Source: Larkinella arboricola
GTDB lineage: Bacteria > Bacteroidota > Bacteroidia > Cytophagales > Spirosomataceae
Reading direction: 5' to 3'
Assembly: GCF_003259745.1 (NCBI RefSeq)
Contig: NZ_QLMC01000002.1
Span: 608,272-672,271 of the forward strand
DNA: 64,000 bases
Made by a program: the position numbers and the translations under genes. Under the pieces are notes generated by a model, which had not been told where the DNA came from, did no database searches, and worked only from the letters and a program-made list of their open reading frames with translations. Shown one piece after another: positions 34,560 to 44,211 of this stretch (the first letter of the stretch is position 1; every line of letters begins with the position of its first letter).

Positions 34560-36344
34560 TTAGTAACGGTATTTCGTTCCTTCGAGGTCAAAGATAGTGA
34601 TTTTCTGACCGGTCTTGCCTTTGACGAGTACAATCTTATCCTGTTCAGTTGTGTCGATACGCTGATAATAGGTGGCATCGCGGGGCAGATAGATGTTTAC
34701 CAACTGAGCATCCAGGATGTCATAAGGGCGGCCACTTTTGTCAATTTCGGTATATTCCTTGCGTTTCAGCGTCGGGTACAAAACCGTATCGCCGGGGGTG
34801 TATAGCTCCTGAATTTTCTTTGCTGAGTACCAGAATGGGTTCTTCGTACGCGGAACGCCATACGAAGTGTATTTCGGAGCCATGTCGTTATAAATCTGCT
34901 GCAATAGCAGGGCAACAAAACCGGCCTGAATGAACAGCACCGCAGCCAGTGGCAGGCTGATCCAGAGCCGTTGTGCAAAAAGTTTCTGAATCATGAGCGC
35001 CACCAGAATGCAGACATACGGAAACGAGAAGCCCGAATACCGTTGGGTGACGCCGTAGGTGTGCCCGGAGCGGAAAGCCATCAGCAGCAGAAACAACGTA
35101 GGAATCAGCGACAGCATGATCAGGAAAAGAAGCAGCGGACGGTCGCCCGGCCGGAAGTCTTCCATCAGCGAAAGACCGAGCAGGTAGAAAAACGGTAGCA
35201 TGGCGGACAGAACCAGGTGTTGCAATGGATGAATGCTGTAGTACAACATTCCTGCCAAAAGCAGCGTGGGGATGGCAAATTTAACCCACTGGGGCGTCTG
35301 ACGCTGATTCCGGTATCGATGAATAATGAAAATGCAGAGCAGGCCAATCAGGAAGGCCACTACGGCATTCCGGTAGCCCACAATCATGGTAGCCAGCCCG
35401 TTGGTGAAAATAACCAGGTCTGCGAAAACCGGTATGGCCCGCCAGAAAACGTTCGGAACCGTAGCGGGTAAGATCAGGCCAAAACCGTTGTTGACGGGGT
35501 TCGTTTCGGCCAGCATGCGGTAAAATTCAGCCTGATATTTTAACGTTCCGAAGGTGGATTGTCCACCGCCAAACAACATCCATAAGGAAACGAAACCAAG
35601 GGCTACGGCAAAAGAAACGCCCAGTTTGTACCAGACGGGCCATTTTCTGACAAAAAACAGCACGTACAAGCCGTGGCTTAAAAAGACCGTAACGGTCAGG
35701 TAATGGGAAAGAATCGAAAGGGATACGAGCGCACAATACCCGATGTAAAGCCCAACGGACGCTTTACGGGCCTTTTCTTTTTCGATAATGATCAGAAAGA
35801 CGTGCGTTGCCAGCAGTGTCAGGAAAAACGACATCGTATAATTGCGGGCAATATGGCTGTGAGCGATGAAAAGAGGCTCGATGGTGGCAATAAAAGCACT
35901 GATCAGAGCCAGCCGGTCGGTGGTTTCGGGTGTAAGCCGGAGGTGGCGTTTGACAAAAAAATAAACCAGCAAAACCGTTAGCGTACCGAACAAAATGGAC
36001 GGAAAGCGGAGAGATAAATCGCTCAGGCCAAAGGCTTTAATCCAGGTCCAGAGCATGGCGTAATAGGCCGGGCTGTGGCCAATATCACTCCGGGAAACCG
36101 CTTCGTTGAAATCGGCCAGCGTCTTGGGTCGCCAGAATTCTTTGGGCGTGAAATAAGGAGAATCCGGCTTGTCGAATACGTCGTGCTGATTGGCACCCTC
36201 CATCGGAATGCCCTGGCTAATGAGGATTGTTGCTTTTTCGTCGAAAAAAAGACCGTAGGCGTCGGCACGGTAGAGACGAAGAACAAACGCCAACAGGACT
36301 ATTCCAGATAGGATGAGGACAGACGTTCGACGGTGCTGAGACAT
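34560..36344 (-). CDS. GT-C (ArnT/PMT-like) membrane glycosyltransferase
   Basis: A 594-residue protein with about eleven to twelve TM helices. The first periplasmic loop after TM1 holds LRLYRADAYGLFFDEKATI, in which Asp-Glu is the catalytic acid region of ArnT and protein mannosyltransferases; SLRFPSILFGTLTVLLVYFF and a second conserved loop (SHIARNYTMSFFL) follow, and a small soluble domain closes the protein. The ATG at 36344 (MSQHRRTSV) is preferred to an upstream start at 36521 that would run into the OmpA gene. It would transfer a sugar from a polyprenyl-phosphate donor to an envelope acceptor, fitting the GT2 enzymes of the locus. It is likely the first gene of the operon down to 27757. 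Confidence 0.9.
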   Translation of the reverse strand: MSQHRRTSVLILSGIVLLAFVLRLYRADAYGLFFDEKATILISQGIPMEGANQHDVFDKPDSPYFTPKEFWRPKTLADFNEAVSRSDIGHSPAYYAMLWTWIKAFGLSDLSLRFPSILFGTLTVLLVYFFVKRHLRLTPETTDRLALISAFIATIEPLFIAHSHIARNYTMSFFLTLLATHVFLIIIEKEKARKASVGLYIGYCALVSLSILSHYLTVTVFLSHGLYVLFFVRKWPVWYKLGVSFAVALGFVSLWMLFGGGQSTFGTLKYQAEFYRMLAETNPVNNGFGLILPATVPNVFWRAIPVFADLVIFTNGLATMIVGYRNAVVAFLIGLLCIFIIHRYRNQRQTPQWVKFAIPTLLLAGMLYYSIHPLQHLVLSAMLPFFYLLGLSLMEDFRPGDRPLLLFLIMLSLIPTLFLLLMAFRSGHTYGVTQRYSGFSFPYVCILVALMIQKLFAQRLWISLPLAAVLFIQAGFVALLLQQIYNDMAPKYTSYGVPRTKNPFWYSAKKIQELYTPGDTVLYPTLKRKEYTEIDKSGRPYDILDAQLVNIYLPRDATYYQRIDTTEQDKIVLVKGKTGQKITIFDLEGTKYRY

Positions 36345-36375
36345 TAATAAATGAGTGTGAATAGCTTTTTGCGGG

Positions 36376-36383
36376 CAAAAATA
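36376..36383 (-). promoter_or_regulatory. Putative -7 promoter element of the glycan operon
   Basis: TATTTTTG on the minus strand fits TAnnTTTG and lies 31 bases before the GT-C start at 36344, in the 58-base gap after the OmpA gene. No clear -33 element. Confidence 0.4.
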
Positions 36384-36402
36384 AGGCCATTTTGCCGGAC
36401 TT

Positions 36403-38433
36403 TCACATTTTGAGGATCGTAAATTCAACCCGGCGGTTGAGTCGGCGCTTTTCTTCGGTTTCGTTGCTGGCAATGGGTTTGCTGGGCCCCCAGGCTTTGG
36501 TCTGAATCCGATTGTCCGCAATGCCCTGACCGATCAGGTACTCTTTCACCACCCGCACCCGATCCTGCGATAGTTTCATGTTGAGGTCCCATTGGCCCTG
36601 ATTATCAGTATGTCCGTCTACCTGAATTTCCATCGTCGGGAAGTCTTTCAGCATCTGGGCCACCCGGTCCAGTTCGGCGCTGGAACCGCTCAGCAGCACG
36701 GCTTTGCTCTGCTCGAACAGCACCTCATGCAGCACCACCCGCTGGCCGGTTTTGATGGGTGTCAGCACGAGATTTTTCCGAATGTCCCGAAACCGTTTGT
36801 CCTTGCTCAGGTCGAGCGGTTCGGTGGTCGGGAAATAACCGTCGCGGCTGGCCGTCAGGTTGTAGCTGCTCTGCGTAGGCAGCAGGAGTTTGAAATCGCC
36901 CGTTTCGGGGTTGTACTTTATCCGGCTTTGTTCCTTGTTATCGGGCATTACCGTCGATCGCACTTCGGCGGCAATTGGTTTGCGGGTTAGTCCGTCGATC
37001 ACCTGCCCGGACACGATGGCAACGGGGTCGGGTTTGATGGCCGGATAAAGTTTCAGCCGGAAAATATCTTCCCCGCCCATCGAGTTTTGAATGGAACTGA
37101 GGTACGCATAATCGCCGGTGGCCGGAATCGTGAAATAGCCATCCCACTCGGGGGTGTTGATGTTTGGTCCCAGGTTTTCGGGTTCCGACCAGTTCGTCCA
37201 GGTGTCGTCCAGCCGCCGACTCACAAAAATGTCACCGTTGCCGTATTCGGGCCGCCCGGCGGAGGTAAAATACAGCGTTCTGGAATCCGATGCGACAAAC
37301 GGAGCGCCTTCGTAATCCGCCGTATTCAGCACCGGTCCCATGCTCACCGGCTCGCTCCAGGTTTGGTCGGGTTGCCGGAACGAAACGTACAGGTCTTTGT
37401 TTCCCAGCGAGTTCCGGCGCTGAACCGAGAGCACAATCGTCTTGCCGTCGGGAACGATGGCGTATTCGGTATAGGCGTTTTTGTGCAGATTGTGGTTGTT
37501 CGCAATGACCACTTCGGTCGGGAATGACCAGCCGTTTTTACCCAGCGTGGATTGGGATAAACCGTAGGTTACCGTACCGTCGGGTTTGTAAACATTGATC
37601 AGATAAAGCGTCCGGCCATCCGGCGACATGCCGCTGACGGCGTTATCGGCGGTGGTGTTAATAGGCGGGCCAATGTTGACGGCTTTTCCCCACTCGCCGT
37701 TGGGCTGAAGGGTCGAATACCAGACGTCTTGACTCCGCGGGTCGCCGGTATTGCTTTCGTGCTGACCGCGCGTGAAATACAGGGTTTTACCATCCGGCGC
37801 GATCACCGGCGCTACTTCCTGTCCCCGCGAGTTTATCTGCGGCCCCAGGCTTTCCTTCACCAGTTCTTTGGGTGCGTCTTTTGAAACATTGATGGTGACG
37901 TTGATGGGTTCAGAACTGTCCGAAATCCCGATAGCGTCGATCTGGTTGGGGCCTTTGACAAGGCTGGGCCGCATGACGACTTTAACGGTATTGGCTACCA
38001 GGGATTGTTCCGTAAGCGCAATTCGCAGCAGCGGTCCCTGCCCGGTTTCCGAACCCGCGCCGGTATGTTTGTAGACCAGATTTTCGGCTCCCGAACCGTC
38101 GATGACCACCACCTGCGTAATGGCACCCGGATTTCCGCTCTGAAAAATGGCGATCTGCCGGATGGGAATGGTTTCGTTGAACCGGACCGTAATCCATTCG
38201 TCGTTCGGACCGTCGGGGTAGAGGGGAGCCCAGGCGCAGGGGTTGTCGCCGACCTGGGGCAGGCGGTTGGGTTTGCCCAGAATCTGGCTGGACCGGTACT
38301 GCTGGGTATACGCTTCACCGCGTCCGTCGGAGGAGTAGCCTACCACCGAGCTGGCCCACAGGACGGTTTGCCCCGCAGCCTTCGGTGAAAAGAAAAGAAC
38401 CCATCCCAACACGATTAAAACACCCCGAATCAT
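36403..38433 (-). CDS. OmpA family protein with PD40 beta-propeller
   Basis: A 676-residue exported protein. A signal peptide (about 1-21, ending AAGQ) is followed by a discoidin-like N-terminal region (about 25-180, ITVRFNETIPIRQIAIF). PD40 repeats come next (PDGKTLYFTRG, PDGRTLYLIN, PDGKTIVLS, SDSRTLYFTSAG, DYAYLSSIQ), then a carboxypeptidase regulatory-like domain (about 480-550) and the OmpA peptidoglycan-binding domain (about 570-676: VDGHTDNQG, LSQDRVRVVKEYL, NRRVEF). Such proteins tether the outer membrane to the cell wall and often accompany secretion or gliding systems. The gene follows the GH13 lipoprotein by 110 bases containing a repeat element. Confidence 0.93.
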   Translation of the reverse strand: MIRGVLIVLGWVLFFSPKAAGQTVLWASSVVGYSSDGRGEAYTQQYRSSQILGKPNRLPQVGDNPCAWAPLYPDGPNDEWITVRFNETIPIRQIAIFQSGNPGAITQVVVIDGSGAENLVYKHTGAGSETGQGPLLRIALTEQSLVANTVKVVMRPSLVKGPNQIDAIGISDSSEPINVTINVSKDAPKELVKESLGPQINSRGQEVAPVIAPDGKTLYFTRGQHESNTGDPRSQDVWYSTLQPNGEWGKAVNIGPPINTTADNAVSGMSPDGRTLYLINVYKPDGTVTYGLSQSTLGKNGWSFPTEVVIANNHNLHKNAYTEYAIVPDGKTIVLSVQRRNSLGNKDLYVSFRQPDQTWSEPVSMGPVLNTADYEGAPFVASDSRTLYFTSAGRPEYGNGDIFVSRRLDDTWTNWSEPENLGPNINTPEWDGYFTIPATGDYAYLSSIQNSMGGEDIFRLKLYPAIKPDPVAIVSGQVIDGLTRKPIAAEVRSTVMPDNKEQSRIKYNPETGDFKLLLPTQSSYNLTASRDGYFPTTEPLDLSKDKRFRDIRKNLVLTPIKTGQRVVLHEVLFEQSKAVLLSGSSAELDRVAQMLKDFPTMEIQVDGHTDNQGQWDLNMKLSQDRVRVVKEYLIGQGIADNRIQTKAWGPSKPIASNETEEKRRLNRRVEFTILKM

Positions 38434-38446
38434 GCCAACAAGTTTG

Positions 38447-38542
38447 CTAATGATGAATTATAAATGATGAACGATGAAGGGGACCGTTCATTTTATACGT
38501 AATTTATCATTCATACCGCATCATTCCCAACTCATCATTCCA
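38447..38542. repeat. AT-rich degenerate inverted repeat of ATGATGAA-like words
   Basis: Between the GH13 and OmpA genes, words such as AATGATGAA, AAATGATGAACGATGAA on one side and TTATCATTCAT, GCATCATTCC, CTCATCATTCC on the other form an imperfect long palindrome around TGAACG (38468-38473) and CGTTCA (38485-38490). It resembles repetitive intergenic elements of Cytophagales and may act as a stem in the mRNA. No gene lies within it. Confidence 0.5.
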
Positions 38543-38543
38543 A

Positions 38544-39959
38544 TTAATTCGTATAGACTCTGTATTCCCAGGGTTTGAGGGCAAACGTCATGGAATTTCG
38601 TAGTTCGGCGGATTCGCGGCTGAAAACTTCGGTGAAGACGCCCTCAAAGCCGTCGCCGTTGAGCCGGATGGTCTGGGGCGTCGGGCTGAGATTGACGATG
38701 ACCACCACCAGATCGTTGTCCTGTTTCCGGTAGAAGGCATAAACTTTATCGTCTTTTTCGGTCGGAATTTTCACGAGTTCGCCCCCCGCCTGACCGTTCC
38801 AGAGGGCGCGGTTGCGGTGTTTGAGCGTCAGCAGGGTTTTGTAAAAGTCTGCTTTGGCATAGTTACCCCAGTAAATCGGGTCTTTTTCGTAAAATTTAAG
38901 ACGTTTGCTCAGGTTGGATTCCATCCCGTTATACAGCAGCGGCATCCCGTTGAAGGTAAAGGCCAGCACCGTAAAAGCGTCGATGCCGTTTCCGAACAAC
39001 TCCGATCCGGTACCGGTCCAGGCGTTTTCGTCGTGGTTCTGCGTAAACTGCATCTGGTAATACCAGGGTGGAAACCGTTGCTTGTTGTGGGCCAGCAGTG
39101 AGTCGAGGGCAGTGGCCGGACGCTTGCCTTTGGCAATCTGCTGCATGAGGTGGAAGGTACTCCAGCCGTAATTCATGTTGAAGCAGTCCTTAAAATGCTC
39201 GGGCTTGTCTTCCCATTCGGCCAGCATGAAAACCGGTTTGATGCTATCGAGTTTGGGGCGCAGTTCGGCCCAGAAATCATCGGGCACAAAACCCGCCACC
39301 TCACACCGGTATCCGTCCACGTCGCATTCGCGCACCCAGAACTGCATGGCGTCGATCATGGCGGCCCGCAGCTGGGGGTTCTCGTAGTTCAGGTCTACCA
39401 CGTCGGGGCGGTCGGTCACCTGGCCCTGGTTGTCGATGGGCGCGGTAAATTTGCCGTTAATCTGGGTGTACCAGTCCGGATGCAGTTTCACCCAGGAGTG
39501 GCTGCGGCCGGTATGGTTGGGTACCCAGTCGAGAATCACGTGCATACCCAGGTCGTGCGCCTGCTTGACAAACGCCTTAAAATCGGCCATCGTGCCGTAT
39601 TCCGGATTAACGGCCTTGTAATCTTCCACCGCGTAGGGATTGCCCAATGTACCCTGCACATTTTCCTTGCTGATGGGGTGAATCGGCATCAGCCAGAGAA
39701 TATCGACGCCCATTTCCCGCAGGCGGGTCAGTTGCTGTTCAACGGCTTTGAAGGTGCCTTCTTCGGAAAACTGCCGCACGTTGACCTCGTAAATGGTGGC
39801 GTTTCGGGTCCATTCGGGGCTTGGAATCCGGGGACGCGCCCCCGTGGAATCGTTGGTTTGGGTCAGTTCGTTCCCGTTGGTGGGGTTTTGTTTACAGGAG
39901 AGAACGGAAACACACAGCAGCGTTCCTGCCAGTAAACTATAAACTATTTTCTTTTGCAT
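38544..39959 (-). CDS. GH13 alpha-amylase-like lipoprotein with altered nucleophile
   Basis: A 471-residue GH13 protein with lipoprotein signal to Cys22 (SVLSC). The barrel begins at WTRNATIYEVNVRQFSEEG; conserved region I is DWVPNHT (about 143-149), region III VFMLAEWED (acid/base Glu248) and region IV FTQNHDENAW (Asp310). Region II, however, reads VDGYRCEVAGFVP: Glu220 stands where the catalytic Asp nucleophile is expected. The C-terminal beta domain (about 400-471) is intact. It should act on alpha-glucans at the cell surface or in the periplasm, but the Asp-to-Glu change may abolish or alter hydrolysis. It follows rpe by 30 bases. Confidence 0.92.
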   Translation of the reverse strand: MQKKIVYSLLAGTLLCVSVLSCKQNPTNGNELTQTNDSTGARPRIPSPEWTRNATIYEVNVRQFSEEGTFKAVEQQLTRLREMGVDILWLMPIHPISKENVQGTLGNPYAVEDYKAVNPEYGTMADFKAFVKQAHDLGMHVILDWVPNHTGRSHSWVKLHPDWYTQINGKFTAPIDNQGQVTDRPDVVDLNYENPQLRAAMIDAMQFWVRECDVDGYRCEVAGFVPDDFWAELRPKLDSIKPVFMLAEWEDKPEHFKDCFNMNYGWSTFHLMQQIAKGKRPATALDSLLAHNKQRFPPWYYQMQFTQNHDENAWTGTGSELFGNGIDAFTVLAFTFNGMPLLYNGMESNLSKRLKFYEKDPIYWGNYAKADFYKTLLTLKHRNRALWNGQAGGELVKIPTEKDDKVYAFYRKQDNDLVVVIVNLSPTPQTIRLNGDGFEGVFTEVFSRESAELRNSMTFALKPWEYRVYTN

Positions 39960-39989
39960 GCCAAGATGTTAAGCTCAGATGAAATTAGT

Positions 39990-40694
39990 TTAGGCTAGCC
40001 GGGCCTCCTGCCGGGCCGTGGGCGTAAAATGCTTTAACGCACGAATGGCCTCCGTGGGGTCGCTGGCCCGGAAAACCGAGCTACCGGCAACCAGCGCATC
40101 CGCACCGGCTTCTACCAAAGCCGCCACATTTTCAGTGCCCACGCCACCGTCAACTTCGATGATGGGCGAGTGGCTGGCTCCGGCCAGCAGTTTGCGCAGC
40201 TTCCGGATTTTCTGCAACGTTTGGGGAATAAAGGATTGTCCGCCAAAACCCGGATTGACCGACATAATTAAAACCAGATCAAGGTTGTCCAGCACGTCGG
40301 CCAGCAATTCGACCGGAGAATGCGGATTGAGGGCCACGCCCGCCTTACAGCCCGTTTCCCGAATCTGCGTCAGCGTACGGTGCAGGTGCGTACAGGCTTC
40401 CAGGTGAACCGTAATGGTGCCCGGTCGGTCGGGATGAGCCGCGCCCGCTTTGGCAAACGCATCGATATACCGTTCCGGCTGAACAATCATCAGGTGAACG
40501 TCCAGCGGCTTGGTAGCGTGGCGGTTAATGGCTTCGCAGACCGGAATGCCAAAGGAAATATTCGGAACGAACAGGCCGTCCATGACGTCTACGTGAATCC
40601 AGTCGGCTTCCGAGTGGTTGAGCAATTCCACATCGCGTTGCAGGTTCGCAAAATCAGCGGCCAGTATGGATGGCGCAATCAGGGGTGGCGTCAT
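39990..40694 (-). CDS. rpe: Ribulose-phosphate 3-epimerase
   Basis: A 234-residue TIM barrel that interconverts D-ribulose-5-phosphate and D-xylulose-5-phosphate in the pentose phosphate pathway. Motifs are PLIAPSILAADFANLQRDV, WIHVDVMDGLFVPN (metal His/Asp), LDVHLMI, MSVNPGFGGQSF and IEVDGGVGTENV, ending with ADALVAGSSVFRA. A slight insertion after the LMI motif (about 90-100) is unremarkable. It lies upstream of the GH13 lipoprotein. It makes the same class of sugar phosphate used by transketolases, but it is a housekeeping gene and a link to the split transketolase is not required. Confidence 0.96.
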   Translation of the reverse strand: MTPPLIAPSILAADFANLQRDVELLNHSEADWIHVDVMDGLFVPNISFGIPVCEAINRHATKPLDVHLMIVQPERYIDAFAKAGAAHPDRPGTITVHLEACTHLHRTLTQIRETGCKAGVALNPHSPVELLADVLDNLDLVLIMSVNPGFGGQSFIPQTLQKIRKLRKLLAGASHSPIIEVDGGVGTENVAALVEAGADALVAGSSVFRASDPTEAIRALKHFTPTARQEARLA

Positions 40695-40857
40695 GAAACG
40701 TACGTATCAGTTAAATTATAGGTCCGAATAGGCAAAGGTGACACCAAAATTAGTCTTTTTTGTTGGAACAATTCGGTACTCATGTCAGACTTAGTAAAGG
40801 ATTTGTCTGGATTGTACTCTAATTTAGCCCGACAAACCCGGCATCGGACCAGCTTAA

Positions 40858-42909
<2,052 letters not shown>

Positions 42910-42926
42910 TAATGACGGAAAAACCG

Positions 42927-42934
42927 TACCTTTG
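42927..42934 (+). promoter_or_regulatory. -7 promoter element of dapA
   Basis: TACCTTTG matches the Bacteroidota TAnnTTTG element and lies 46 bases before the dapA ATG at 42981; a TTTAG at 42905-42909, about 18 bases upstream, is a possible weak -33 region. The 71-base gap after ligA is too short for a lysine riboswitch. Confidence 0.5.
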
Positions 42935-42980
42935 CCTAATTTCCGTTTTACTTATTCCTTCTAATCCAGAAAACAAGTAG

Positions 42981-43877
42981 ATGAATACTCGTTTCCACGG
43001 CGTTGGGGTCGCCATTGTAACCCCGTTTAACGACGACATGACCGTTGATTTCGACGGTTTTGGTCGGGTCGTTCAGCACATTACCGACGGCGGTGTCGAT
43101 TATGTTGTGCTGCAAGGTACCACCGGCGAATCGCCCACGGTGACAAAAACGGAAAAGAAACAGCTACTTCAGTATTTAAAGGAAAATAACCCGAAGAAAT
43201 TACCGATCGTCTACGGCATGGGTGGCAATGTAACGCCCGATGTGGTTGCGTCCATTAAGGATACCGATTTCGAGGGCGTTGATGCCATTCTGTCGGTTTG
43301 CCCCTACTACAATAAACCCGGAAAACGCGGGGTGATCGAACACTTTACGCGCATTGCCGACGCCAGCCCGGTGCCGGTGATTCTGTATAACATTCCGCCC
43401 CGGACGGGCATCAATATGTCGGCGGAAACAATTTGTACGCTGGCCCAGCACCCGAACATCATCGGCGTCAAAGAAGCATCCTGCATCATTGAGCAGTGCA
43501 TGGAAATTGTCCGTGATAAACCGGAGGATTTTCTCTTGATTTCGGGCGACGATGTGCAGGGCGTTCCCATCATCAGCATCGGCGGGGTCGGTGTCATGTC
43601 GGTCATTGCCAATGCTTTCCCGGCGAAGTTTTCGGGCATGATTCACGCGGCCCTGCGCGGAGATTTTGCCTTTGCACAAAAAGAACTGGGCCATTTCCTG
43701 CGCATTGACCCGTTGCTGTATGAAGAAGGCAACCCGGTGGGCATCAAGAAAATCCTGGAAATCCTGGGTCTTATTTCGTCCAACGTGCGTCTGCCGCTCT
43801 ATCCGGCGGCCGATGATCTGGGCGACCGGATGCGGGCCGTTATCCAGCAGGACAAACTGGTCGAACTGGTTGCCTGA
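42981..43877 (+). CDS. dapA: 4-hydroxy-tetrahydrodipicolinate synthase
   Basis: A 298-residue TIM barrel that condenses pyruvate with aspartate semialdehyde, the first step toward lysine and diaminopimelate. The Schiff-base lysine is Lys164 in IIGVKEASC; catalytic Tyr136 is in VILYNIPPRTG; the substrate loop QGTTGESPTV (45-54) and Arg141 are present. Full length. It starts 71 bases after ligA with its own promoter-like element and ends 24 bases before a bidirectional terminator. Confidence 0.96.
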   Translation: MNTRFHGVGVAIVTPFNDDMTVDFDGFGRVVQHITDGGVDYVVLQGTTGESPTVTKTEKKQLLQYLKENNPKKLPIVYGMGGNVTPDVVASIKDTDFEGVDAILSVCPYYNKPGKRGVIEHFTRIADASPVPVILYNIPPRTGINMSAETICTLAQHPNIIGVKEASCIIEQCMEIVRDKPEDFLLISGDDVQGVPIISIGGVGVMSVIANAFPAKFSGMIHAALRGDFAFAQKELGHFLRIDPLLYEEGNPVGIKKILEILGLISSNVRLPLYPAADDLGDRMRAVIQQDKLVELVA

Positions 43878-43901
43878 TCGCTGAATAGATAGTCATAAAA
43901 A

Positions 43902-43929
43902 AGCCGTCACCTTTGCAAAGGTGACGGCT
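43902..43929. terminator. Bidirectional rho-independent terminator between dapA and a convergent small gene
   Basis: The 28-base perfect palindrome (AGCCGTCACCTTTG and its complement) is preceded by an A-tract and followed by TTTTTTA, so it can stop transcription from both sides. Confidence 0.93.
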
Positions 43930-43954
43930 TTTTTATGACCGTATGGGTTGAAAT

Positions 43955-44146
43955 TCAATCGCTTCTTCGGCCACCAAATAATCGGGAAAAGCCCCAGATG
44001 ACGAGTACAATAACGGCAATGACCAGAATCGCTCCGGTCCAGGCACCGGCTTTGAAAATACCACCGACTATTTCGCAACTGGTCATCCCAACCAGCAGAA
44101 AGAGCGACATGGCCAGCGTGTATAGAAAATGAGTGAAATTACGCAT
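43955..44146 (-). CDS. Small membrane lipoprotein of the Bacteroidota type
   Basis: A 63-residue protein. A lipoprotein-like signal ends in LVGMTSCEIVGGIFKAG (Cys24), followed by one hydrophobic helix (about 38-54, GAILVIAVIVLVIWGF) and a basic end. Short proteins with this Cys-Glu-Ile-Val-Gly-Gly-Ile-Phe-Lys-Ala-Gly pattern are widespread in Bacteroidota and often carry the misleading name phosphatidate cytidylyltransferase; their role is unknown. It is convergent with dapA across a shared terminator. Confidence 0.75.
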   Translation of the reverse strand: MRNFTHFLYTLAMSLFLLVGMTSCEIVGGIFKAGAWTGAILVIAVIVLVIWGFSRLFGGRRSD

Positions 44147-44211
44147 GACGTGATGGGTTAAAGTTTTTAAATCAAACTACCAACGTCGTCGCTTTGTTTA
44201 TTTCAGACCGT

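Noticed and set aside
42910-42980. Lysine riboswitch before dapA
   Set aside because: The gap is only 71 bases and shows no structured leader, only a promoter-like element.
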